From: Protea cynaroides
Lineage: Eukaryota; Streptophyta; Magnoliopsida; Proteales; Proteaceae
Assembly: GCA_028583415.1 (NCBI GenBank)
Contig: CM053268.1
Span: 19,391,923-19,455,922, forward strand
Direction: 5' to 3'
DNA: 64,000 bases
Part shown: positions 23,525-35,345 of the stretch, in pieces
Numbering within the stretch: the first letter of the stretch is position 1
Layout of the letters: each line of letters begins with the position of its first letter
The notes under the pieces: generated by a model
The model's database searches: none
Told to the model about the DNA's origin: nothing
The model's input: only the letters and a program-made list of their open reading frames with translations
Made by a program: the position numbers and the translations under genes

Positions 23525-24788
23525 TCATGAAGCTGGAGGTGATGGGGGAGGCGGTGCCTCGCGGTCTCTATCATAGTCCTCAGCATAGACCCTAGTCAAC
23601 CAGGCTACCTGAGTCTGGGTCGTCTAAAGACTAGTCGTCAATGCAGCCATCCGTTGGTCAGACACACGATGAGCATCCATAAGCTCTCCCACTCTCAGAT
23701 CCGTCGCGCGCTGGGCCTCCCTGATCTCACGCAGTAATCCCATAACATCCTCAGATGGTGGGTGAAGGACCAGCCATGTGTGAAGGAGCCCGAGATGGAC
23801 CAGCTCTAGTAGAATGTGGAGGTGATGGAGGAGTTATAGCATCCACATCCATATACATGCGATCCTCATCATCACCCCCATGAACCCCTGCTCCTCCTAC
23901 TGCTGCTGCTGCTGCCTCAACGTCTGCCACCTCTACTCAAGTACGAGGATGCACCAGAGCATTCCTCTCCTCATCGCTGACCTGAGCATCCCGCATTCCC
24001 ATCCTACAGATAGCCTCCCAGTCCAACACTGATGAGAAAGTCTTCTCTTGAATCTTCTCATCTACTAAATCAATCCCTAGGTGGGTAAGTAGTGTGGTGA
24101 TCAGGCGTCCATATGGCAGGTTGCCTATCTGACCAGGCAGCGTAGCACAGATCATCATCCTCATAATAATATAAGGGAGATAGACAGACTGCCTACTGGA
24201 GATACAGTAAAGTAAGTACTGGGCCAACTGGAAGATCCTCTTGTAATGTCCACTCTGGGGTATCAGATTGTACTGGATGATCATACAGTACACCCGAGGC
24301 TCTGGATGTAGGTTGATCGCTTTCATCTCCCAGCGATCTTCTCTGATAAGCTGAAGGTCCATCTCAGCCCGCATCTCCAAGGAAAAGAACTGGGGCTCCC
24401 TGGGAGCACAGTACACCAAGGGGCTGTAATGTGATATGCCCAAGAGGTCCTCTAACTGCTGGCAGTCAAAGGAAACATCTACTCCTTTGATATAGCTCGT
24501 GATCCTGAGCTCCCTACCCCTCTCAGTGTCATTGTGATCTCCCACCACCTGAAGATTACAATAGAACTGTCTCACTAGATCCGGACGGGTACAGGCGTCG
24601 TAGGTAATCATGGGAAGCCAGCCCATGTCACCAAATGTTGTCTCCACGTCGAACAAGGCTAGACTAGCCAAGTCCACATGACGACCTCCCTTTACCTTCT
24701 TACGAGCGTAACGAGCATACTGAGCCTCGGCCTCGTTAGAGCGGAAACGGACTGGGTCGTGAACCCTAGGCACTTTGGTACGAGCCAT
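23525..24788 (-). pseudogene. Antisense ORF of chromovirus T1 (putative plant transposon protein-like)
   Basis: The ORF runs opposite to gag-pol, between the PBS and gag. The chosen start is ATG 24788 (M-A-R-T-K-V), five bases after a TTTTTTTTTTTGGCAG acceptor; an upstream in-frame ATG at 24854 lies in the intron. Conserved blocks are G-D-M-G-W-L-P, L-V-R-Q-F-Y, the K-G-V-D-V-S-F-D region, D-L-L-G-I, L-R/H-P-E-P-R-V-Y, and L-P-Y-G-R-L-I-T-T-L. A downstream acidic/Ala linker, Pro-rich part and helical C-terminus follow, ending P-P-A-S and TGA at 23525. One stop (CGA to TGA, near 23937) separates the N-terminal 283 codons from the tail. It resembles Pfam's 'putative plant transposon protein' family; function is unknown. 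Confidence 0.75.
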
Positions 24789-25727
24789 ATTAGCTGCCAA
24801 AAAAAAAAAAAGATAATAGATCAGAAATGGTGAGAAACCTAAAAATTTCGGCATTACAATGGCATAAATTTGTCAAAAGCCTCACTTTTCACCCATACAC
24901 TTGGCAGGAGGACTTACATAGATTCTAAACTATCCTGCAAGGTTCATACAGTTGGAAATTTAATCTAAGAAGATTGAATTTGAAGAAATTTCAATAAATT
25001 TGAAAAATCTCAAAAATTAGGTCAAAATTAAAAATTTTCAAGTTTCTCGATAACCAACCGATGAAACTTGAATATTTTTGAGGGCTTTCATCCATTGGGT
25101 GACCAACAGCAAAAGGCCCCAATAAAAATTGAATTTTTACGTAATTTGAAGAAAACGATATAATTGGGCAAAACCCTAGTTAGGAAACCTTAAAAACATG
25201 AAACAGTAGAGAACATACCTGAAGAGAAGGAGTGAGAGTCTCGAATGTATAATAGAATCACCAAACGGGATTGGGGTCGTCACTGTAGCAACTCAGAGGA
25301 ATGAGTTGAGTCGGAAGGCAGGAGAAAGAATGAGAAATAAATCTAAAATCGGGTTTAAAAGCCTGATTCTGGGTCCTAGGGTCGCATAATTCGACCAAAA
25401 CATGCGACCCTACCTCCGACCCCCTCATCGACCCTAACCTCTCGGTGATCTGACAGAGAACTAGGGGTCGACCCTAGGGTCGGACATATACCGACCCTAC
25501 CATCGACCCTAGGCTCTCGGTAAGTCGATAGTGATTCTTAGGGTCGCATAAGGATCGACCCTACCATCGACCCTACGATGGAAAAAACAGTAATTTTGAC
25601 AAAATGGTCTGAAAAATTTGAAAATCATATTGATTAGTTGGGTTTTTGACTGGAGAACAATTATATTGATTGCCTTACATGTGCTATGATTACTTACAGG
25701 CACTACCATCATCAGAACGAAAAAAAA
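24789..25727 (-). promoter_or_regulatory. Leader between antisense ORF and gag: intron, promoter-like core, motif cluster
   Basis: On the minus strand a donor TTCAG/GTATGT (25218) and the acceptor at 24794 define a 425-bp leader intron for the antisense gene. Upstream are GAGTTGCTACAGT and CAGGCTTTTAAACCCG, both mirrored in element A. An AGGGTCG(A/C)-type motif cluster at 25375-25590 matches the words of this element's own LTR. Gag starts at 25728. Confidence 0.5.
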
Positions 25728-27005
25728 ATGGCTGGGCGAAGAGTAACCAGGCAAAGCCGAAACTCTATTCCACCACCACCACCTATGGTGGAAGACAGCC
25801 ATATACGTCCTGAAACACATGAGAATCTGAACACGGCACCATCCGTAGTTAATGGTCAGACAAATCCTACCAATCTGCCAGCTCCACCTACAGACCTGGC
25901 TACAATCGTAATGAACTTGGCACAACAGCTGTAGCAAATACAACAGGAACAAGCTACTATGCAAGCTGCCATAGGCATGGCTTTTCCAGCTGCATAGACG
26001 ACACCGATGCCAGCAGGACAGGAAAATACAGTACCAGGGGGAAGTAACACGGTACCCCATGCACCTCAAACTCCCATCATGCAGGCTCAAGTTTAGAACC
26101 CTGAAGTAGCTCAAGGTGGTTATCAGTACCAACCACCTATGTATGGGGCCTATGTTCCTCATCAGCTGGACCACTCCAGACTGGTTGAACGTTTTCTGAA
26201 GATGAAGCCCAAGGAGTATAATGGTAAACCAGCTGATCCTTTGTGGCTAACACACTGGATTGATAAGATGGAGAGGAATTTTACGATGATGACGGTGACT
26301 GAAGAGGAGAAAGTGTCGTGCACAACATTCATGCTGAAAGGTGATGCACACCACTGGTAGAAGTCCACATGGACTTACCTGTTAACAAAGCAGACCCAAC
26401 TGACCTGGGGTATATACAAAGAGGCATTCTTTGAGAAGTACTTTCCTAAAAGTTATAGAGATTCTATGGAGAGAGAGTTCCTGAGTTTGTATCAGGGGCA
26501 AATGACTGTAGATGCAAATCAACAGCGTTATGAGGAGCTGTTCTTCTTTGCACCCTCCAGCATGCAAAAGGAAAACACAAAGACCCGAAGGTTCGTCATG
26601 GGACTCAGGGGAAGCATCCGTGAACATGTTCTGGGACTTGAGAAGAAAGTCTACAATGAAGCTGTACAAATTGCTCGCGTGATAGAGTCGAGCCAGAAAG
26701 AGAGCTATTTTGCTCAAAACAGGGGTATTAAAAGGCCAAATGGAAATTCTTACAACGGAGGGAACACCAAGGCATTCAAACCCTTCCGTACTCAAGGCTT
26801 CAATGCTACAACCAAGACCACTTCAGCAGCCCCACCGCAACCAAAGCGAAATGGCGAAGGAATAAGATGTTTTAACTACAATCAAGTAGGGCATATCTCA
26901 AGAGAGTGTACTAAGCCTAGAAAACAACTACAACAAGGGAGAGTTTACGCTGTTACCTCTGAGGATGCTACCGCATCGCCTGATGTGGTCACCGGTATGA
27001 CCTGA
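25728..27005 (+). pseudogene. Gag of chromovirus T1
   Basis: It starts M-A-G-R-R-V-T-R-Q. The capsid part shows F-L-K-M-K-P, W-I-D-K-M-E-R-N-F, F-F-E-K-Y-F-P-K-S-Y-R-D, E-R-E-F-L-S-L, Y-E-E-L-F-F-F-A-P and G-L-R-G-S-I-R. The zinc knuckle is C-F-N-Y-N-Q-V-G-H-I-S-R-E-C (second Cys now Tyr) near 26870-26910. Stops at 25932, about 25996, 26094 and 26358 look like CAG or TGG changed to TAG. The frame ends at TGA 27003-27005. Confidence 0.88.
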
Positions 27006-27059
27006 ACCTTTTCATTTTGTGTTACATTGTATGAGCATGTAGACTAAAATAAAACAAAT

Positions 27060-28830
27060 CACAGGTATCGTACCTATTAATGGCATTCCCGCTAGAGTAC
27101 TCTTTGATTCTGGAGCTACTCATTCTTTTATATCTGTGTCATTTGGAAAGAAGCTAAATCTACCCCTCAAATATTTAGGCTACAAACTGCTTGTACGATC
27201 GCCGATGGGATTAGAAGTTGAATTAAAAAAAGGTTATGGACCATGTCCAGTTCTTATTGACGAGAAAACTCTGGATGCAACCTTGATTCAACTTGAGATG
27301 GCAGACTTTGACATCATCTTGGGAATGAACTGGTTAGCTCGGCATTCTGCATACCTATTATGTGCCGAAAAGAAGTTGACATTTAATGACAAGGAAGGAG
27401 CAGAGTTCAGTTTTGCGGGAACCAAACTTCCCCGTAAATGAAAACTCATCTTCTCTGCATTAAAGGCTAGGAAATGCCTCGAGCAGGAAGGAGTTGGGTA
27501 TCTAGTCTCAATGGTCGACTTCACTAAGGAAGCACCACGAATGGAGGATATTGATGTCGTGTGTGACTTTCCAGATGTATTTTCTGAAGAACTACCAAGA
27601 TTACCACCCGACCGAGCTACAGAGTTTGTTATAGATTTGATACCCGGAGCTGCACCAGTATCTAAAACACCTTATCGAATGGCTCCTACTGAACTAAAGG
27701 AATTAAAAGTACAGTTACAAGAACTACTGGACAAGGGTTACATCTGACCTAGCATATCATCATGGAAAGCGCCAGTATTATTCGTAAAGAAGAAAGACGG
27801 TAGTGTTTGACTGTGTATAGACTACCGAGAACTGAATAAGCTGACAATCAAGAATCGGTACCCATTGCCTCGGATCGATGATCTGTTCGATCAGTTGCAA
27901 GGTGCCAAGGTGTTCTCCAAGATCGATCTACGATCAGGATACCATCAGTTAAAGATTAAGGATGGTGATATTCCCAAGACAGCGTTCAGGATAAGATATG
28001 GACATTATGAATTTTTAGTCATGTCTTTTGGATTGACGAACGCACCAGCAACTTTTATGGAACTTATGAATCGGGTATTCCATGATATGTTGGATATGTC
28101 GGTCATTGTATTTATTGATGATATATTGGTCTACTCCAAGGACAAGGAAATTCATATTATGAATCTAAGAGCCGCTCTGCAGCGGTTATGGGAAAAGAAG
28201 CTTTACGCCAAATTTACAAAGTGTGAGTTTTGGCTAAATGAAGTCGCCTTCCTAGGCCATGTTGTATCCGCTGACGGGATTAAAGTGGATCCTAGCAAGA
28301 TTGAAGCCATTGTGAAGTGGGAAGCACCGAAGAGCGTTGCAGAAATTAGAAGTTTCCTAGGTCTAGCTGGGTATTATCGATGATTTGTGGAAGACTATTC
28401 CCGAATTGCCGTACCTCTCACCAGTTTGACTAAGAAGGGCAAAAAGTTTGTTTGGACTGATAAATGTGAGCAGAGTTTTCAAACATTGAAGGCTAGATTG
28501 ATATCTGCTCCGGTTTTGACTATTCCTATACCAGGACAGCCATTTATTTTGTACACTGATGCGTCAGGATTAGGTTTAGGATGTGTACTTATGCAAGGAG
28601 AACAAGTAATTGCATATGCCTCAAGACAACTGAGGACACATGAGAAAAACTATCACACTCATGACTGAGAATTAACGACAGTGGTACACGCTGTCAAGAT
28701 ATGAAGACATTATTTGTATGGGGAGAAATTTCAGATTAAATCAGATCATAAGAGTCTTACTTATCTATTTAATCAGAAAGAGTTGAACATGCGACAAAGA
28801 AGATGACTGGAATTATTAAAGAATTATTTG
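27060..28830 (+). pseudogene. Pol of chromovirus T1: protease, RT, RNase H (truncated)
   Basis: Protease: F-D-S-G-A-T-H-S-F near 27110. RT: V-L-F-V-K-K-K-D-G-S, C-I-D-Y-R-E-L-N, S-K-I-D-L-R-S-G-Y-H-Q and the catalytic F-I-D-D-I-L-V-Y-S near 28110. RNase H: Y-T-D-A-S-G (about 28550) to S-D-H-K-S-L (28740). Stops at 27439, 27745, 27808, 28381, 28666, 28701 and 28804 mostly replace Arg (CGA) or Trp (TGG). Coding identity is lost at about 28830, where LINE sequence starts. Integrase and chromodomain are missing. Confidence 0.93.
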
Positions 28831-31087
28831 GAAGATATTGAAAAATCAGTGAAGGCACAATGGGGTAACATTAAATTTGAATTTGTGTCTGTTGGTAGGG
28901 GTTTTTTCTTATTCAGGTTGTTTAACCACAAAGATTTGTTATCAGTCTGGCTGCGAGGGTCAACCAAAGTTCAAGGTTAAACAATAAAATTCCAGCGCTG
29001 GGAACCAGACTTTAATGTGAGTAAGCAGGCTATTTCTCGCAATTTACAGTGGATTCGTTTCCCGGATCTCGCTTTTGACTGCTGGGACCAGTCCATTCTA
29101 TTCTCCATTGCGAGTGCTGTGGGTAATCCAGTCTCAATGGACAGAAGAACTCAACTAGCTGTAGACGGAAAGTTTGCGCGTGTTACAGTTGAACTTGAGA
29201 AGAATAAGCACAAGAATTTCTAAAGTCCTACTGGGGAAATTACAAGGAGGAAGCTCCACTCAGTTTTTCTTTAAACAACCGGTGATCTATGAAGATAATC
29301 CTTTGAAATGTACCAACTGTGGGACTTTTGGTCATTCCAAAGAGAACTGTCAAAAATTTGTTGAGGAGTAGAATGTGGCATCTGTTTCGGTTCCCTTAGT
29401 GCCCAGTGGATCTGTTATTTCAGAAGTGACCTCAGTAAATGTCTTTTCAGCTCCCCCTTCGGTGTCGATTTCAGCAGGACCGAATGTTCCAGCTCTGAAT
29501 AGTTTTTCACTTTATCAAAGTGCTACTCCCTCGTCTCCTTCCGGTCCAGAAGTGTTACAACCTAATATAGCCATGGTTCCACCAGTAATCAGCAGCTCGG
29601 CTCCTACCATGAGCCTTTCTCCTAGCCAACAAATTCATCAGTCTTGGGCAGACATGGCTGACAATGCCTCTGAGGATGATGATGATGATGAGAATACTTC
29701 AGCAGTGCCAATTTCTTCATCTCAGGTATCTATGATTCTCTCCATATCCCCTATCAATGTGACAACTGTTCAAGGATCAGGTGGTTCTAGTGTTATTAAC
29801 GCTAGAGATAGTAGGACTTCAGAAGTATCTTTCAATGAACTAAATACCATTGATAAATTGTTGGAAGAGCCTTTTTCAGAAGTGAGACCTAGACGCGGGA
29901 GGTCTGCTAAAAGAGGGGGAGGGGAAAAAATAATGTTTCCAAATGAAGATTATTTTTTGGAACCTTAGGGGTGTCTCCAACCTTAAATCAAGACAATTTG
30001 TTCGTCTTATTCTTAAAGAACATTCTCCTTCAATTTTGTGTCTGGCTGAACCAATGGTCTCGCCAGAAAAATATCCTAGCACTATGATGCATAGTCTAGG
30101 ATACAGTGCTGATTCATTCATAATGTTAAACCTAATAAGCTGCCCAATTTATGGATTATGTGGAAACAATGCCTTAGCAAGCCATCTTTGGTCTTGTCTT
30201 CTGAACAACAAATAACTATCTCTTGTCTGCTAGATGGAACTGTGCACCTAGTTACTTTTGTTCATGCAGACTGTTTTAAGGTGAAACGCCGTGATCTGTG
30301 GTATGACTTAGCCTCCATGGGATTCTCTACTTCCCTTTGGCTGATTTCTGGTGACTTTAATTGTTGTCTTTATTCACATGAGAGAAAAGGTGTTGGTTCT
30401 TTTAATATATCGGCTGCAGAGGAATTTAGCACATGCTTAGATTCTATCCATATGAAGACAATATCTCCCATTGGTCTGAAATATACTTGTCGAATAAGCG
30501 TGCTGTGGGTCATGTAAAGGCACTCCTAGATAGGAGTTGTGGAAACCAAGGTTGGTTCTCAAGATATGTAGATTGTTTATTAAAAGGTCCTGTCAAGTTC
30601 TTCTTCGGATCAGTGTCCTCTTGTTATTGGTTGTAGTTCCATTCCAAGACCCAAAAATGTCCCATTCAGAGTGCAACGGTTTTCGATGGATCACCCAAAT
30701 TTCAAAGATGTTGCGAGGAGTACTTGGATAACCCTTATGGTAGGTAATCCATACTTTATCCTTTCACAAAAGCTTAAGATTCTTAAGAAGTCTTTGAAAG
30801 CTTGGTCTAAAACAGTTTTTCCAAAGATTGATGATGAAGTTTAGGCTTCTCGTCTAGAGCTTGAGGATATTCAAGAAACTATTTAGACAGTGGGTTTTAA
30901 TAAATCTCTCCAGGAGATTGAGACCAATGCATCTAACAGAATGGAAAGAGCTCTTGGATTACATGAGTCATTATGGAGGGAGAAATCTCAGATTCAATGG
31001 TTAAAAAATGGTGACCAAAACACTAAATTCTATCACAATTATGCTTGTGCAAGACCCGCAGAGGGAGAGGGGGGGGAATTCTATTAG
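28831..31087 (+). mobile_element. L1-type LINE fragment: ORF1 (DUF4283, CCHC) and ORF2 endonuclease
   Basis: ORF1 remains: a DUF4283-like domain with F-F-L-F-R-L-F, W-x-R-F-P-D-L-A-F-D-C-W-D, A-V-G-N-P-V and F-A-R-V-T-V-E-L, then C-T-N-C-G-T-F-G-H-S-K-E-N-C (29310-29355). A Ser/Pro-rich linker follows. ORF2 starts near 29943 with I-I-F-W-N-L-R-G-V (endonuclease start). I-S-G-D-F-N-C-C lies near 30345, and W-L-K-N-G-D-Q-N-T-K-F-Y-H near 31000. The RT part is absent. The 5' end of ORF1 and the poly-A end are both missing. Several frameshifts are present. Confidence 0.85.
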
Positions 31088-31109
31088 ATTATTAAAGTTT
31101 ACAGATGTA

Positions 31110-31620
31110 CCCTACAACAAAATGGGGTTTTTATGACAGAAATTAACAACGGTTTCAAATAACTGTCGTTAATAATATCTATATAAGACGGAATAAACAG
31201 TCTGTCCTATATGGTTGTTTGTTAATGATGGTAGTATTTTTCCATACTATCAAACTGTAGTAACGACGGATTTAATATTCCATCGTATTATGTCGGTAGT
31301 TATAGGGTAGGCAGTTCCAACGGAACATAAGTCCTATCGTATATATACAGGTAGTCATGATGGAAATGAAGTGCTGCCATATATAGATAGGTAGTTACGT
31401 ATATTAGATTTGTAGTTACGATAGAAATTAAAGTCCCATCGTATATAGATCTGTGTTAACCACGAAAAATAAAGCCCATCGTATATACATCAGTATTTAC
31501 GATGGAAATTAAAGTCCGGTCATATACAGATATGTAGTTACGACGGAAACTATGTCCTGTCGTATACAGCAGGTCTAATACGGCGGATTATAAATACCGC
31601 CGTATCTAAGTCCCAGTATT
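31110..31620 (+). mobile_element. CACTA (En/Spm) transposon terminus with subterminal repeats
   Basis: CCCTACAACAAAAT (usual CACTACAACAAAA) is followed by AACAACGGTTTCAAATAACTGTCGTT and then about eight subterminal units with (A)CGA(C/T)GGAAATTAAAGTCC and (C)GTCGTATATA pairs. This is typical of plant CACTA ends. GTA just before could be the 3-bp target copy. The element should extend to the right; no second terminus (TTTTGTTGTAGTG) or transposase motif is seen. Confidence 0.65.
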
Positions 31621-31935
31621 TTCCCCCACTATTTTCATTTATTTTTCACTTCCCACGCGCTCATCCCTAGCCACGTGGTATTGCTGATTGCTGCAACTCC
31701 CTTTTGATCTCCTTGAAACCCTAGAGGAGTGAAACCGTCGGTGAGGAACACAATCAATGCCGTAGGTATGCTCTCTCTCTCTCTCTCTCTCTCCATCAGA
31801 CCACCATTTCCAGCCCATGGAGAAACGATTACTGTTTTTTCTAAACTTTGATGCTAACATTGCAGCTCATTGGATTCTATTGCTAAAACATCTCGACCAT
31901 TCCAGATTGTATCAACTCGAATCAGGTGAGACTTG

Positions 31936-31985
<50 letters not shown>

Positions 31986-32728
31986 AAGTGCGGATGGCAT
32001 GGGATAAAATCTGGGGATTGATGCATTGAAATATTTAGTGAAGAGCTGATTTGTAGTGAAAAGCTGGGAGCTCTGAGAGCTCTTTGGTTGGGTTATTTTA
32101 TTTTATATTTAATTATCTCATGATTTTAAACTGGTTAAAGAACACTGATCGAGGTCTTAGTCTGCTTTTTTTTTATTCTTCTAATTTTTTAATCAATACA
32201 CATTTATAACGAATTTAGTGATCGGTAAAATCATGCCTGGTGATTAGTGAATAGATCTATAACTCGGTGTACTTTTTTGCATTAAGGCATTGCAAGCCTA
32301 TAAAAATAAAGTAATATCGATTCCAAGCCATATACGTATATTTTTCTTTACTTATGCTTTTCTGGAACTGGGTTTCCTTGGAGAGGTCATTGAAATTGCA
32401 CTGGGGTAGGCGAGAGACAGAAAGGGATAGGGCAGGCGACATTTTGCTCAATGATTGGTGAGCTAGGCCTCTTGACTGTGTCTGAGATAGAAATATTGAA
32501 ACTAGTTCTCTGGGTGAATGAAGTTATTGTTAATCAAGAGACCTCTTGCTAGTTATTTATATTGGAGGGGTGGGATGAGCAGCAAAAGTTTTAAGCTGAA
32601 AATTAGAATTTTCCAGCAATTTCACTGGCATAAAGTTAGTTTGTCCTTCACTATTTTCATTTTTGTTCGTGAAGGATCTAGATTCTTATGTGGTTATCAA
32701 AGTTGACACAGAGAAAGAGTCCTTTCTG
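31621..32728. other. Possible CACTA interior or captured promoter; two (CT)n tracts
   Basis: (CT)n runs lie at about 31767-31792 and 31939-31982. The sequence between has AACCCTAGAGGAG and looks like a 5' UTR and first exon, but no protein can be assigned. The rest, to 32728, shows nothing recognisable. Confidence 0.3.
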
Positions 32729-33416
32729 TTAAGGAGAGAATTTCTCACCGGTTACAAAGATTCAAATTCAAATTATGAATTAGAAAATTAAAGACAGAAT
32801 CTCTCACCGGTTACAATTTGAATTCTCACCAGTTACAAAGATTCAAATTCAATTTTTGAATTACAAAATTAAAGAGAGAATATCTCAATGGTTACAAATA
32901 TTCAAATTCAAAATTTGTAACTTACAAAAACAATAACTGGATTTGATATCCAGCTCTTAATTCCTTTCATTGGTTACAATGATTCAAATTCAAAATTTAT
33001 AATTCAAATACACAATGTAAACAATTCCAGCATATTATAAATATACATGTACCCAATGTATTTGGGTAAGGCTTTGAATCAATTCAAAATTTTGATACCA
33101 TGTAAAGTCTGAAATTTTGAATTGATTCAAAGCCTTACCCAAATACATTGAGTACAGGTATATTTATAATATGCTGGAATTGTTTACATTGTGTATTTGA
33201 AGTACAAATTTTGAATTTGAATCATTGTAACCGATGAAAGGAATTAAGAGATGGATATCAAATCCAGTTATTGTTTTTGTAAGTTACAAATTTTGAATTT
33301 TAATATTTGTAACCATTGAGAGATTCTCTCTTTAATTTTATAATTCAAAAATTGAATTTGAATCATTGTAACCGTTGAGAATTCAAATTGTAACCGGTGA
33401 GAGATTCTCTCCTTAA
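32729..33416. repeat. Large foldback (inverted repeat), arms of ~300-370 bp
   Basis: The left arm begins TTAAGGAGAGAATTTCTCACCGGTTAC and the right arm ends GTAACCGGTGAGAGATTCTCTCCTTAA. The arms match almost throughout and meet near 33085-33125 (TTGATACCATGTAAAGTC). The left arm has an extra internal copy of the GGTTACAAAGATTCAAATTC block. The centre reads ACATGGTATCAAAA on the minus strand, like an LTR end plus PBS. No coding capacity. Confidence 0.85.
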
Positions 33417-33739
33417 AACTTTCTAGTCTCTTGGCAAAGATGAGTATATGCCATGCATGAACACAAGGAGAAGGATGATGATGGATGTCATCCTTCCTCT
33501 AATCATTACACTAACCATACACCTAAACAAATATGAGTGGTTAACTGGGTTTTCTGATTAGGGATAAATTTCAAGTCATGTCGAATCTGTTGCCACTCTA
33601 GGCAGAGTTGAAGATGCTTATGAACCTAATTCAGTTTTTGCCATTGGTATCGATTATTTGTGGTTGATATAATGATATGGAAATTTAACAAATTCCCTCG
33701 AACGTTCTTGTGAATGTTTCTTTCCTATTTTACTGATGG
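33417..33739. other. Unassigned stretch between foldback and chromovirus T3
   Basis: A ~33-codon open stretch ending near 33670 (V-A-T-L-G-R-V-E-D-A-Y) looks protein-like, but it has no start or splice context and I do not recognise it. The junction with the T3 antisense ORF is not marked by a target duplication. Confidence 0.25.
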
Positions 33740-34966
33740 ACTTGTGGGTCCATCAAAGCGGAGGTACAATGTCCACGGTTTCACCGGAAGAAGGTGGAAG
33801 GGGATCGGTGTGTTAACTTAGCCCATTTAGCCCTATTTGATGTGGAGAGGGCATTTGGTGATATGGGCTGACTTCCAGTGATTCTGTACGAGGGTTGCAC
33901 CTGTCCGGATTTGGTAAAGCAGTTCTACTACCACCTCCAGATGGAGGGTGATCTAGAGAACATAGATAAGGGTAAAGAGCTTTGGATCAACAGTTGGGTG
34001 AAAGGGGTTCTTATTTCTTTCAATTGTCAGGAGTTGGCTGATCTCCTGGGCATTTCCAACGATGGGCCATTGGTATACTATGTACCAAAGGAGCCCCAAT
34101 TCTTGTCGGTGGGAGTGCGTACAGAAATATGTAATCAGATTCTCCATGACGACCGCTGGGAGATGAAAGCAATCAACCTACGTCCTGAGCCCCAGGTATA
34201 CTGTAATATCATCCAGCATAATCTGATCCCTCAAGGTGGACACTACGAGATGGTTTCTCAGTTGACTCAGTACCTATTGTACTGCATCTGCACTAGACAG
34301 CTGGTCTGCCTCCCATACATTATCATCTGGACTATGCACAGAACCACATTGCCTGATTCGAGAGGTAACTTACCCTATGGACGGTTGATCTCTACTCTGA
34401 TCTCTCGCCTACAAGTGAACTTGGAGGATGAGAGGATCTATGAAGACACCTTCTCCGCTGATTTTGATTGGGAGGCCATCTGCAAGATGAGGATGAAAGA
34501 GGTACAGGTCAGTGATGACGAGAGGAATGCCATGAGACGTCCTCTCACTCGGGTGGCGATAGTAGATGCAGAGGTGGCATCAGCTGCAGTAGTAGAGGTA
34601 GAGGAGAGTGATGATGAGGAGGATGATGATCGAATGTATATGGATGTGGATGCCATACCTCCTCCATCACCACAACATTCTACAGGAGTCGGCCCTTCTC
34701 AGGCGTCTCATTCAGTTGGCCCTTCGTGCCCTCCATCAGATGGCATGATGGCATTACTGCCTGAGATTTGGGATGCCCAGCGTGCTACAGATCAGAGGGT
34801 AGGAGAGATCCTAGATGCTCAGCGCTCTACAGACCAGCGGGTAGCAGATCAGGCAGCTAGTCTCCAAGCGACCCAGACTCAAATAGCCTGGCTCACGAGA
34901 GTGTATGCTGAAGACTATGATTGAGACCGTAAGGCACCTCCTCCTCCAGCACCCCCAGCTCCATGA
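33740..34966 (+). pseudogene. Antisense ORF of chromovirus T3
   Basis: Homologous to the T1 and element A antisense ORFs and again opposite to its own element (LTR 35346-37634 is on minus). In order: V-N-L-A-H-L-A-L-F-D-V-E, G-D-M-G with Trp now TGA (33869), P-D-L-V-K-Q-F-Y, D-L-L-G-I, E-P-Q-V-Y, L-P-Y-G-R-L-I-S-T-L, then acidic linker, Pro-rich part, and two D-A-Q-R-(A/S)-T-D-Q-R-V heptad-like repeats. TGA at 34922 replaces CGA; the true end is TGA 34964-34966. The M-A-R-T-K start and upstream intron are missing on the left. Between the two stops 350 codons are open. Confidence 0.75.
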
Positions 34967-35330
<364 letters not shown>

Positions 35331-35342
35331 GCTCTTATACTA
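35331..35342 (-). other. Degenerate PBS of chromovirus T3
   Basis: The minus strand reads TAGTATAAGAGC, two changes from TGGTATCAGAGC, at the same 3-base distance from the LTR end as in T1 and A. Confidence 0.65.
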
Positions 35343-35345
35343 AGT

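Larger units (their letters stand above)
21033..28830 (+). mobile_element. Ty3/gypsy chromovirus 'T1', 5' part, truncated in RNase H
   Basis: Order is 5' LTR (21033-23246), PBS, antisense ORF (minus strand), leader, gag, protease, RT, RNase H, then an abrupt change to LINE sequence at about 28830. The left target copy is GACTT (21028-21032); no matching 3' end is found. Protein relatedness to element A (which keeps a chromodomain) and LTR length of 2.2 kb suggest the Tekay/Del branch. At least eleven in-frame stops show it is dead. Confidence 0.85.

Noticed and set aside
24789..24854. ATG 24854 as start of the T1 antisense ORF
   Set aside because: It lies upstream of the splice acceptor at 24794 and adds a hydrophobic stretch found in no other copy. 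ATG 24788 matches the M-A start of A and B.
28666..28830. T1 3' LTR hidden further right
   Set aside because: No plus-oriented A-family LTR end followed by GACTT is seen between 28830 and 64000; the plus-oriented fragment at 51090-52290 is family B.
33560..33672. A host exon ending near 33670
   Set aside because: The open stretch is about 33 codons, the apparent acceptor at 33563 is followed by an in-frame stop, and no family is recognised.
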